Below, in pieces: positions 32,932 to 44,160 of a stretch of 64,000 bases of DNA. The notes below the pieces were generated by a model. The model made no database searches. It was given only the letters and a program-made list of their open reading frames with translations, and had not been told where the DNA came from. This DNA is from Cantharellus purpuraceus (taxonomy: Eukaryota; Basidiomycota; Agaricomycetes; Cantharellales; Hydnaceae). The translations under genes were made by a program, and so were the position numbers. Numbering within the stretch: position 1 is the stretch's first letter; every line of letters begins with the position of its first letter. The DNA is taken from NCBI GenBank assembly GCA_025174535.1, contig JALBUN010000001.1:1798001-1862000 (forward strand), given 5' to 3'.

Positions 32932-35112
32932 ATGTCCGCTCCTCCACGTCCATGGTCCATCCACGAAGACTCCCTCCTCAGAAACGCAGTCGCTCGCCAC
33001 GGCGATGGCCCAGGAACATGGAAGCTCATCGCGGACGCCGTCCCAGGAAGGTCAAACAAGGCCTGTCGCAAGGCCCGTGTCTTCCTTTTTTTTTTTTTCT
33101 GTGCTCATCCTCGTCGTCTCCCGCAGCGGTGGCTCCATTCACTGTCACCCACCATTCGCAAGGTAGGCTACATACGTTTACGCTCCCTGCCCCAGGTCTC
33201 AATCTTCCCCAGACACCCTGGACACCCGCCGAGGATGCGCTCCTTCTCAAACTCTACGCCACACACTCGCCTCCCCGCTGGTCTCTCATCGCCAAACATA
33301 TCCCGGGACGCACAGATGATGCCTGTTCAAAACGCTACCGCGAAGCCCTCGATCCGCTCCTTAAAAAGGACAGCTGGACCCCCGAGGAAGACGCGAAGCT
33401 CGTCCAATTAACTGCGCAGCTCGGCAGCAAGTGGACTCAGGTAGGCCACGCCATGGGTCGCAGTGGCCTCGGCTGTCGCAACAGGTCTCTTTCCCTCTCT
33501 CCTCGCCATTTGTCCTCATTTACTGATCGTCGCAGGTGGCGTCTCCTCGAACGCAAACAGCGACCCAGGAACATTCCCCTGCCAGCCGTCACTCAGGAAC
33601 CCGCTCCCGGTCTCCTGTCTCCCCACGTTCCTCTCCCTACACAAGACTATCCCCCTGCCATCTCCCAAGAAGCAACTTCCAGTTTCCTATCGTCCAGTGT
33701 TCCCCCCGCTGCACACGACTACTCCACGGCCAACAATCTTCCCCAATACGACCACTTCTCCACGTCACTCGCCTCTTCTACTTCTGTGCATTATCAGCCT
33801 CCACACACACCCATAGATTCACCTTCCTTTCCTGACACCGTGCCTGTGACAATACAGCATTCTCCTTCCCGTTTGGTCCACAGCCCTCGTCCCTGTAATA
33901 TATCGACCGCCTCATCGCTCAGTGGCGCCCTTGTATCAGTCTCAATAAACCCCATCAGAGACACTCGGCCAGATTCTTCTGCCTTCGCACCCAATCTCAT
34001 CTCTGCCCCTCAATCTCCTTCTGTGCATGTCTCCCCCCCACCCCATTCGTCGATCGCATCTCCCCGGCCTCAACCCCAGTCACCCCCATTTGTTCCTGGC
34101 ACATCTAATCTGGCCAGCCTAAACACTTGTCCCGTCCTGGTTCCTTGTTCACCACCTGAGCATCCTGGCGCAGATCCCGGCGCGGAAATACCAGCGCCAA
34201 ACGAGGCACGATCTTCAGTTTCACCGCGCAAACGTCCCCGGCTCCGCAGTTCTCCCACAACAGACCAGCCTATCCCGGAGCACACCCGACTTTCGTCTCA
34301 CCTACCAGTGGACATTGAGTTAGTCCATACTTGATCCCTAAGTACGTCATCACGGTCTCATCTTTGCTTCACTGTAGCCGCACTGTTTTGCCGTACGCAT
34401 GTGGCCATGTAACGTGCTGGCCGGGATCCACAGAACGCGGTATCTCGCGTTTTGCGACTGCTTCCGAACTGGCGGAACATCGACGGCTCACGCATCCAGG
34501 TAACGAGAGTCTGGGCAATGGCGCCAAACCGTACAGATGTGCACTGCAAGGCTGCGGAAAGGGCTGGAAAGTGCGTAAAGTCTGATTTCACGGTAACATC
34601 CAGCACAAGCTGAATGAATGCAGAACATCAACGGTATTCAGTATCACTTGCAAATGTATGTCATTCTCCACCAATCTGGAGCGGTTCGTTTCTCACGGAG
34701 GGTTGGTTTTGGGGTCTAGCTCCAAGGCGCATTTCAAGGCTGCGCTCAGCCAGTCCCAAGCGCCGTCTGATGCAGCCGCTGCATCATCGTGCGAGGTTAC
34801 GAGGACAGAAGCACGCAGTTCCGAGTCCGCAATGAATGTTACTGGAACGTGTACACGCAAACGAAAAGAGTTTCTTTGTCCACACGAAGGATGTACGAAC
34901 AGTTACAAACAGCGGAATGGGCTGCAATATCACCTGGCACATGTACGTGTAGAACATGTGTGCTGTCAAACCTGTCGTCACTCATGCCGGCTGATGCGTT
35001 TCAGGGTCACCCTGCGAATGTCACACAGCTTAACATGATTCCTCCTGTCTTGATGCGGCAACTCAACGTGCAAGGAGCAGCCGAACTTCAACAGACGGCA
35101 ACCGTTCCATGA
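32932..35112 (+). CDS. Myb (three-repeat) plus C2H2 zinc-finger regulator
   Basis: Probable nuclear DNA-binding regulator. Exons: 32932-33078, 33127-33162, 33213-33484, 33536-34318, 34378-34570, 34624-34655, 34720-34942, 35005-35112 (597 aa). Three SANT/Myb repeats fill residues 1-155 (PWSIHEDSLLRNAV, PWTPAEDALLLKLY, SWTPEEDAKLVQL), with IPGRTDDACSKRYREAL. A 240-residue Pro/Ser linker follows, then an atypical zinc-binding block (YACGHVTCW ... HRRLTHP; CALQGCGKGWK ... YHLQISKAH) and a classical finger (CPHEGCTNSYKQRNGLQYH). The first donor is ambiguous: GT at 33079, or GC at 33073, which would remove two residues and give the more usual CRKRWLHSL. Confidence 0.83.
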
Positions 35113-36357
35113 CAACTTCACTCTGCGCGTTAGGGATCACCCACATCCTTGCGACAACTCGCGCACCTTTTGGTGAACCCGGCACGTTGGCGGATCTTTG
35201 CGATGGTTTGCGGCTATCGATCAGCGACGCAAGAGATATGCATATCTCGATAGATGCCATTTCTAGACCATTTGTCCCCACTGTTGGGGTTGATAGCCAA
35301 ATACAGCATATCTACATGTTTACGATGTCAATTTGCTCCAGCATATGGCTTGCGGCGTGCCGTGTGCCACGATTCAGCTTTTGCCACGAACTTCCGCAAA
35401 GTAAACGCCAACTCTATACAGGCCACCCTACGGGCACGTCAATTGCGCCTTGGCTGTTCTGGGCTGTCTGGGTGCCACGCACGCCAAGGGCGGGACGGCG
35501 TAAGGAACATCTTCAAAAAGGACAGCTGTCTTGCTGCCTTCCGTAAGATATGTGGTAACCTGAACCGATTCATGAGATGTGACGGGGCTGATGGAGGTGA
35601 TGCCGTTCAGGTGATTACTGGCCGGATATAATTGGAAATCATGCTAAAGAGACACGGTGGAATGGTAATAGCTCTGCCGGTAGAGGATCAAAGTCCACGT
35701 TGGTAGAGGATCGAATGGCACATTAGTAGAGGATCGAGGTCCAAGCATTGGTAAAGGATCGAATGGCACATTGGTAGAGGATCAAAATCCACATTGATTG
35801 GCACGATTTAAGATCGGGAAAAACCATCTAATAATTATCTGAAGATGTAGATTGATAGGAGAGTCAGGTCATTCAAACAAAAGAAAGAGAACAAGTTTGG
35901 ATGTCCACGATCGTTCCAGCATGTTGCGTGACCTTGGTCTCGTGCACAAGTAAATGTTTATACTCCTGATCAACTATGCGCAATGGCGACACATGAGGCT
36001 GCTGACCATTGAGCGAAAGCTTATTAGACTATAGCCGTATTTTTGGACATGTTCAAATTAGGTACGAGTCTGGCGTTCTCAAGCTGGGGTGGTTGGCATG
36101 AGGGAAGAGACCGAATCTCCAAGGATCTCCGTTCCTCTTATGACTTGCGGAGAGTATGTGTGAATTATCATTGCGCACCTGCCGGCTTCCACAATAGGTA
36201 TGAACAAACACGAATAAGCATGGAGTAAAAAAAGAAACACTCACTGATTATTACCAACCTCTATGCAGACGGACGATGTCAGGATCTAATGACCGACACA
36301 TCCCAGCCGACTGCTCTAAAATTGCTCTACATAGATACGCACATGGAAGCGCAATAT
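35113..36357. other. intergenic, 1.2 kb
   Basis: No gene supported. Short reading frames on the plus strand near 35109-35631 have no recognisable domain. A minisatellite (35679-35800) is listed separately. Confidence 0.5.
35679..35800. repeat. 23-24 bp minisatellite, five units
   Basis: Five head-to-tail units starting with GGTAGAGGATC (one starts GGTAAAGGATC), alternating between variants ending in AAAGTCCACGTT-like and GAATGGCACATT-like sequence, so the pattern is partly a 47-bp dimer. Confidence 0.85.
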
Positions 36358-36850
36358 TCATAGTCCAAAGGAGGATGGTGCGCTCCCTCCGGCCGCCGCG
36401 TTCGCACCAGCAGCCTGCATCCGCTCCCCCACTTTTTTGTTCACCTCAAAAAACTTGGCCACACATCGATCGACGCAAACGCTCTCGCCCTTGTTCAAAT
36501 CCGGCTCTGCGTATCGGCTGGCGATGCACTTGTTGTGGCAGGAGCTACAACCGGTGGTGACCCCCCCAGGAAAAAAGTGAACCCAAAGAACAAAAACAAA
36601 AAAAGGGTGCAAGTTAGTCTAAGGGATCGACAGACAATAACCAGGAGTAAAGGTGTTGACGCACGCGACAAGCCGGTTGAACACATCCGTGACCATGTCT
36701 AGCCTGCCATTCGAAAAATCAGTTTTTTTTAAGTACACAAGTGGGATGAGACACCAACTCTGCCACTGCCATTTCTAGTTGTGCCGAATTCATCGACCCA
36801 GAGGGTCCCTGTCCTCCAGAGCCTCCACCGATACCGAATAGAGAGGGCAT
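36358..36850 (-). CDS. TIM10: mitochondrial intermembrane-space chaperone Tim10
   Basis: Small Tim chaperone that, with Tim9, escorts hydrophobic carriers across the intermembrane space. Exons on the minus strand: 36759-36850, 36665-36703, 36358-36544 (105 aa). The twin CX3C motifs CHNKC and CVDRC are spaced as in Tim10, with DLNKGESVC between them and [13 protein letters not shown] after. Exon 2 (39 nt) encodes [11 protein letters not shown], part of the first helix. A Gly-rich N-terminus and an Ala/Gly tail make it slightly longer than yeast Tim10. Confidence 0.93.
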
Positions 36851-37003
36851 GGAAGATTTGTGCTATTTGAAACACCGCCGTGCAAACCTACAATATTTGA
36901 CGGGGCGAATCAAATTCCTTGTTATAACTGTTTTAATATTATCAGCGACCTTAATGCATTCTGGTTCAATACTCTCAGAATTGACCTCGATCAAACAATA
37001 TTA

Positions 37004-38746
37004 CTACTTCATTTCCCAACCTGACTCTGCACGGTAGTCAGAGCCCCAGCGTCCCCCAGCAACCTGTCCCTCATTTAGTCGCTTCCCCTCACTCCCCCGC
37101 TCGATAACTAATTTGCACAGTCCGTCTAGAGTTGTAAATGGTGCCTTATAGCCGAGACCACCTTCTTTGGGTGGTTTGCGTGCTCTCGAGTCGTCGAACA
37201 CCAAGTGGATTTGTGTGAGACTAAATACAGGTGGTTGCAAAAACACGATCCGGCTCTGTGGATTAAGTTTGTCAAACCATGGCAGTGTACAGAATAAACA
37301 TTACGCACCTTGATCTTTGGGAGAATCCAAGAGATGATAGGGTGTGACATCCGAAACACATAGTAAGCCTCAATGGCATGTGCAAGTATCAACATCAACA
37401 CAGGGGGTAAATCTCGAAACTTGGTTTGAGGCGTCAGGGTAGTCAGCGCACTGTACATGTCGCCGAAAGCGATCGGGGGGTTGGGGTCTGAGATATTGAA
37501 GGCTTGTCCCCCAATGTCTGGCAGTCCGTTGGAGACATCAGTAGCCAGTTCCAAGAGACGCTGCTCATATAGCAGATGTGCCAACGAACAATTTTCAACA
37601 TAGACAAAAGACTGCTCCTATGTGATGAGTCTGAACGAGTCCAGGTTAATCAGAAACCAAACCTGTATGATATTTCTGACCCAGGTACTGGTAACAATGG
37701 CATGAGTCACCTGCCCAAATACCTTTTCAAATGACGCACTAATTGTTCTGCTGCACCAGGTGAGCACCAGCGAGAGCGTCTCCGCCCGGCCCAAATATAC
37801 CGTTACCAGGTCGTATGCAACCCGTGCGAAGAATACCACCATGTGGGAGCAGAGTCTTGTCGGCTTCACGGATCAACTGTTCCGCTCGAGCCTTGCTAAC
37901 TGCATAATTAGAAAAGTACGCATTGTGCTGAGGTGGCAAGGGGGTATCATCATTGAAGATCTGCACAAAATCCTTGGGATATTTTTGCCACGGCCACAGC
38001 CAAAAGCGCGTCCGTCGAGTTGCGACTGCAGCAGAGGAAGTATAAATCAGTACGGCTGCGCCAATTGCACGGCAAGCAGCGATGACATTTTGCGTTCCAT
38101 TGACGTTGACATGGTTGGATAATGGTAGCAAGCTCTCTGCACGTTCCCAAAAACGTATGCTGGCAGCTGTGGATTATGCAACATAGGCATGTGCTTCAAT
38201 GCGGCTGACCATGCAACCAAGCGGGTGGGACTCGCCGGAGTGAAATACAGTGACAGGAATACCACAGTCACCTGAGTCTGGCCACGGTGCGGTGAACGCA
38301 GATAACACGGCTTCAGCGTTGCTAACGTCGGCTTGGTGGAAGGCAACCTTGGACGCTAAGCCAGTTGTGAGGTCCTGACGATGGGGTGGACGAATATCCA
38401 CAATCCGAATATGTCGGGGATCTTCCCCGCGTGTTATTAGATGAACCACAATCCAACCTAAAGTAGAGGGTTATGAAAGGTGCACGTGTAGGCGTCAAGC
38501 GAAGCTGCTACCTGGAAGGAATCCTGTCCCACCAATGACAATATACCGACGACCCGTTTTGGGGGGCAAATTTACGGTGACAGGATTTTTGGACAGTCGT
38601 TCGTAGTTTGCTGTGATTGTGGCCACATCATATCTAGTAGGAGATATGGCTTGTACTTCGCTCGGTGTGGATGAAAGCCGATGGTTTATGAGAAATAGAT
38701 AAAGACCTAGTGTAGCAGTAGCAAAGAGCACCCATTGAGCGTCCAT
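37004..38746 (-). CDS. 3-beta-HSD/ERG26-type NAD(P)-dependent dehydrogenase
   Basis: Extended short-chain dehydrogenase of the 3-beta-hydroxysteroid dehydrogenase/isomerase family; the closest known role is C-3 sterol decarboxylation (Erg26), but this could be a paralogue with another substrate. Exons on the minus strand: 38512-38746, 38236-38457, 37757-38166, 37663-37710, 37309-37617, 37004-37255 (491 aa). It has an N-terminal membrane helix (WVLFATATLGLYLFLI), the nucleotide loop IGGTGFLPG, AASIRFWER, NVNGTQNVI, catalytic YTSS and YAVSK, and ENCSLAHLLYEQ. Intron 2 (38167-38235) uses a GC donor (GCGAGT), giving FHSAASIRF. The GTG at 38785 is not used as a start. Confidence 0.86.
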
Positions 38747-39134
38747 GTATACCAAAGGCAAGAAAAAGTTGAGTACAAGCAACACAAGAAATACTTAGAG
38801 CAATAACATGCTGATTGGTTGCAACATGCCCGCACTGGGAAACCACTCGGATGAATGGCATGACTCAGAACTTGTGAGTGACTTATATCACGTGCCCGCT
38901 TGTTTCGGCGTTACCAACGCAAATACGTCGACTTATACAGTACTAATAGCGATACGGTGCGTCTTGCTATACCGCAAGTGGGTTAACTGGCCGTCGGCTG
39001 TGTTGCGGTCACTCATACATGTGACGCGTGACGTTATAGGTATGTACCGGTGATGTTATGGGTGTACATGGACAGTTCCCAGTGAAACGGTATTCATGTT
39101 TTAGTTGCCGGGTGAAGGCGCGTTGCTGAAAGTT
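38747..39134. other. divergent promoter region
   Basis: About 390 bases between the start codons of the dehydrogenase and UTP4. A TCACGTGCC site (E-box-like) lies near 38888. Nothing else supported. Confidence 0.4.
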
Positions 39135-42084
39135 ATGCCCCCTTCTACCGTCTCTGTGCACCGCTGCCGATTTGTCGACTATACACCCACTGCTATCACA
39201 GCAATCGCCTTCCCTCCATTTCCTCTGGCACCTGTTAAAGGGAAAGGAAAAGACACTAGAACTTCGTTAAATTTTGGCGTATTGGCAGTTGGTCGCGCAA
39301 ATGGCAACATAGAGCTGCTGGAATGGACTGGATCAAATAGCCAGCTTCAAGCACCACAAGCCTGGGTAACTAACAAGGTGTGTACACTGTGTTTGCACCT
39401 ATGGGCAACCCCCGTGACTTGCTTTCGTAGGTTTTACCTGGTCCAGTCCCTTCAAAAGTTGACAGCCTCGTCTTTACCTTACGGTCGAGAAGCAGCGACA
39501 TTTATGGCATCCCTCAGATTAAGGACCTTCGTTTGTTTAGCACTGGAGGTGGAAGTGAAATTTTGGAATGGGATCTCGAAAGTGGGGGCATCATCGTAAG
39601 CCTTTTTTTCTTCTTCCTTTTTTCGGAAATGGGTAGTAACCCATCTCCTGAAGCGTTCCATCTCATCGCAAGGCGGCTCTGTCTGGTCGATGGTTGCCAA
39701 TCCTTCTTCTACGCTACTTGCTTTAGGTTGTGAAGACGGGTCTGTGCGACTCATTTCATTGGCAGATGGCGATTTGACGCCTCATCGCCGCTTTGATCGG
39801 GTCAAATCACGCCTACTGAGCATTGCATGGGGCCCCCCTATTAAAAAGCTTCCATCCCGCCGTCAAGCAGGTGAGGACTCTTCATCGGACGACGAAGACG
39901 AAGGATGGAGCGACTCATGGCTTGTCGCTGGTTGCTCGGATAGCAGCTTGCGAAAGTTTGACGTCTCCTCCGGTCGTGTTGTGGAAAGGATGACCACCGA
40001 TAAAACAAGAGGCGAGCGGACTCTTGTATGGGCCATTGGTGTGCTGGGGTAAGTTCTTTACTGTGATCCCGGGCTATGTATGACCGTTGCAACGAAGGGA
40101 TGGGACTATTGTATCCGGGGATTCGTTGGGGTCTGTAAAATTTTGGGATTCGAACACGTGCACGCAGCTTCAAAGCTTTCAGACACACGGTGCCGACGTG
40201 CTATGTCTGGCAATTGGGCCTGTATGTCAAATTCGTGTCGGAAAGTCTATTTACGATCTCAAGCTCATGACATCTATAGGAAGGAAGATCCGTGTACACT
40301 TCCGGAGTGGACCAGAAAGTGTGTCAATTCTCCAATGTGCCAGTTGTAACACACACCGGGAATGTATCGTCTTCTACCCCATTCTACAGCAAATGGGCAC
40401 ACACTTGTTCTCGACGACTTCATTCCCATGACGTGCGCTGTATCAGCGTTTGGCCACCTTATGTACCCCTTACCTCAACTCACCGTCTTCCAGCCAAGAC
40501 TGTTCCTATGCTTGTGTCAGGAGGCCTGGACATGTCGCTCGTCGTTTGCCCATGTGCATTGCCCTCATCAGAATCAAATCTTGCCAATCCATTAAAACAT
40601 GGTCCTACTTCAACTTTCGAAGATGCGTATCATCAACGTCTACCGTATACTGCTGGGATCTCGACTGCTGTATGCACAGCTCGAGAGGCCAAACTCGTAC
40701 TATGTCGACGAAGTACAAGTCTCACAATTTGGAAAATAAAAAAAGGCCTCAGTCTAAGCGGATTTGGATCCACACACCTGGAGGCATCCGTGAAGGACCT
40801 TGGGGATGCATGGGAAAAATTAGTGGATATGGAGCTGAAAACACGCACCAATCTGGCCGCCGCCGCAATTGCGGATGATGGCAGTTGGGTTGCCGCGGCC
40901 GATCTTTACGAAATAAAATTATTCCGGCTCATGCATGCTAAAGTAATATTTCTGGTTTTTTTACGAGACTTTGCTAATGGGATTTGCTAATGATATTCAG
41001 AATGAGGTACGGCCAAAGAGGGTCAAAGTTACCGGTGAAGATTTCACCGCCACAGGAGCTACTTCCCTACAGTTCACCAGTGATTCGTCCAAGCTGATCA
41101 TTGGAGCTTGTATGGGCAATTCACTCATTATGGTTGTCGACCTCAAAGGAGAAGGCAATAACGCCCCTCATGTGTTACGGAGCTTCGAGCAGCACCGCAT
41201 GCGGAATGTTATTGTAGGTGGGAACACAAGCAGAGCGGTAAAAAGCCTCCCGGCATCCATCGACGTCAATGGGGAGGTTCCTGATGACTCAGGTGATGAC
41301 TTCTCTGAGGAAGCTGGCGAGGAAGGTCAAAATTTGCCTGCATCCAATACGCCCTCAGTGGCTTCCACCATTATCTGCATGGCGACTAGCATGGATGGGC
41401 AGTGGTTAGCTTCGGCCGACACCCGTCATCGCGTTCACGTCTTCAATCTCGATTCTGTTCAAGTATTCATTCCTCCTTTCTGCTGTCTTCTTTTTGCTTA
41501 CGATGTTCTCGTAGCATCATTGTGCCTTACCCTCATTTCCTTATGCTGTCGCAGCACTCTCTTTTGATCCCGGCTCACCAGCTACTCTCGTCATTGGCCT
41601 CGTAAATAATACACTTCAAGTATATGACGTCGAGGCACGACAATTTCCTGAGTGGTCGCACGCTCTATCACAAGTATCAACCTCACCGTTTAGTCATCTA
41701 CACGATCCTTTGCTTGGAATCTCCTTCGATCCCGGTGTCACACCGGGTACTGACGTGGATGTCGAGCGACGTGTACTTCTTTGGGGCTCGAGTTGGATGT
41801 GTAAAGTGAAACTAGTAGCATCTTTAGGATTGATGGGCTCTTCGAAGAAGAGACGGAGAGAAAGCAGACAGCACTCTGTGGCAGCTGATGCTGTGATCCA
41901 AAAGACTAGCCTCGTCACTCGAAATACCGAGGATGACCCCAATTTTCGTCTTGTGACACGGTATCGGCCAATCCTATTGGTGGACTATGTGGGAGTAGGC
42001 GAGCTTTTGGTAGTGGAACGACCATTGGTGGACCTTCTCAGCACCCTGCCCCCTGCGTACTTCAAAGCCACATATGGCTCATAG
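39135..42084 (+). CDS. UTP4: U3 snoRNP protein UTP4 (cirhin)
   Basis: WD-repeat subunit of the t-UTP/UtpA complex, needed for 18S rRNA production in the nucleolus. Exons: 39135-39377, 39431-39595, 39654-40048, 40098-40221, 40280-40942, 41001-41462, 41515-42084 (873 aa). WD-like blades include LFSTGGGSEILEWDL, ANPSSTLLALGCEDGSVRLI, SWLVAGCSDSSLRKFDV, GTIVSGDSLGSVKFWD and YTSGVDQKVCQF; an N-terminal VHRCRFVDYTPTAITAIAF is typical of cirhin. The C-terminus is PILLVDYVGVGELLVVERP, a UTP4 signature. The first in-frame ATG precedes the conserved start. Confidence 0.92.
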
Positions 42085-42318
42085 AGATGTCTCCCGTACA
42101 CTGAAGATTATGGTTCGGAATTGTCACTGCGCCAATGGTAGATTATATGCTAAAACCGTCTATCGAAGACTGATTGGAATAAGATGTTATCGTTCGATTA
42201 GCTGCCAAGTCACTTGTCCATGAAGGCGCCTTGACTTACACAAGACGGTACACAATGCGTTTCAATAATCGTTCATCTACACCTGAGGAGTATTTATCTC
42301 ATAAAAAGACAATAAAAG

Positions 42319-44117
42319 TCATAGGCCCAGATCATCATCCCATGCAATCCAACGATCCTCATCTTGGTTGGGGAGGTCGAAAAGCTTGGAATAGCACGGG
42401 AGACCAGGGGTATTGAAATGTCGATATGGATTTGATGGTTCCACTTTGGCACCGCAACGGTAACAGAAATGTTGACTTGCAAACAAAAGACGATAACGTG
42501 GGGACGTGGAAAGCGAATAAGCGAGAACTCACCGGCATTTGAAGCATGTTATCTAATCATCATCATGCTCAGTAAGATAAAGAGCTGTTAAAGACCCCCA
42601 ACGCACATGGTTGCAACCTGAATTTTTCTGCTATAGAAGACATTTGCATGACTTGACAAAGGGGTGGAAATCATTGTGAACTCACAACATGAACTTGGCA
42701 ACCAGGACAGCTGCAGATAGACCATCAAATATGTCAGAGTTGGAAGGTATCGAACAAGTGTGCTTACACCATAGTTTCCTTCTCCATCCACTTTTGGTTC
42801 AACTGTTCCTCTTGGAACTTCGCTACCAATTTCAAAACATTAGCCTTTCCATGCCGATTTTCGATAGTCGAACGCTCTGTGGAATTCTCTGGGTATTGAA
42901 GATACAGTTTCACAAATTCGGCCGTTGTAAGAAGGGTACAGGAAGTGTGCGGACCGTGCCATGCGCGGCGGCAATACATGCAAAACGCAAAGCCGCATTC
43001 GCACATTCTGAGACGATCCCATTCCGATGAGCGACCGTCTTCTGCAGGCGATGGGGGCACGACCGGTTGTTGACAAGATACGATAGGGCAGTGAACAACT
43101 CTGGGATCTGACCAGAATGAGCGCATATATATATATGGCGAACGGAAGCTTCGTACCTTCTTCTAACTCCTTCTTCCGCAGAAGCCACTGCCACCGCACT
43201 GCTTCACTTGGTGACACAACGGCTTTCACATCTTCTACGGACGCTTGTCTATACTCCTTAACGCAAGTAGGGTCAGGGCAGCCGACTCGTATGACATCGC
43301 CCTCCATGATACAACGGCTCCAGAAACTACTTAGGCAGTCACGACAGACGACGTGGGAACAGAGTGAAAGAGAGATACAACTGGTTCCAGGAAGGCGACT
43401 GAGACATATAGGACAGGTGTGCGTTGAAGCACGGAAATGGGTGTCAAGGACAGACACATTGTGCGCGGCAAGGGCTTGCCCAAGTACATATGGAGAGGAA
43501 CTTAAAAGACTGCACATAGGTGGAAGATCAACATACAATGTCATAAAGGAAAGGATTCGACATTACTTGATGGATGTTCGGCCTGAATATTGGAAATCGA
43601 GGGAAGACAGCAGCTCTCCGTTCCGTATGTGATCAATCCATATACCAAGCACGTTCTCCCTATCCCACAATGCCAGTAATCTGTCCTTAAGCGGCTCAAT
43701 GACATCGGGTGAGAGCCAGTCATGGACAGAGTCCAGCGAATGGATATCAGGCGGGAGTTCGAGAGGGTATGTGGGTGGGAGAACTAATTTCATACAAAGC
43801 GGTGGGAGATGCGATACATTGACAGTGCATGAAACATCTGTACTATTGTTCTCCAGGAGGTGGACAGAAGTCGGCTCTGGGAGCTGCACAGCAACTTGTA
43901 AGACGAATTGCTTGCCACATTCTGCCCACTCAGAAGGCAAAAATTCAGGATAAGTGAACTGCAAACCGGGACAATAGGTAAGCTATGATTAAATCACTAG
44001 CAGCTGCAAGCGTCATACCTGTAAAGCTTGCCATTCCTGTTCTTGCAATTCTCTGCATATTTCGACGGTGGTCATTTGTGTGTGATCTGTAATCAGCCGT
44101 AGGCGCGGATCTTGCAT
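42319..44117 (-). CDS. RWD-RBR E3 ubiquitin ligase (RNF14/Itt1-like)
   Basis: RING-between-RING ligase, cytosolic. Exons on the minus strand: 44019-44117, 43567-43958, 43157-43509, 42768-43107, 42686-42710, 42607-42630, 42533-42552, 42319-42475 (469 aa). An RWD domain occupies residues 1-150 (PPTYPLELPP). RING1 starts at Cys196 (CPICLSRL ... CSHVVCRDCL), the IBR carries CPIVSC and CECGFAFCMYC, and RING2 has VCPGC, GCNHITCFKC and HFCYRCG. By analogy to parkin Cys431 the catalytic residue is Cys409 in GCNHI. Three consecutive exons of 25, 24 and 20 nt encode RING2. Head to head with URB2, with 43 bases between the start codons. Confidence 0.9.
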
Positions 44118-44160
44118 CTGAATTAGCACTTACATAACTAAAGGTGTAGTATTTCATCTA

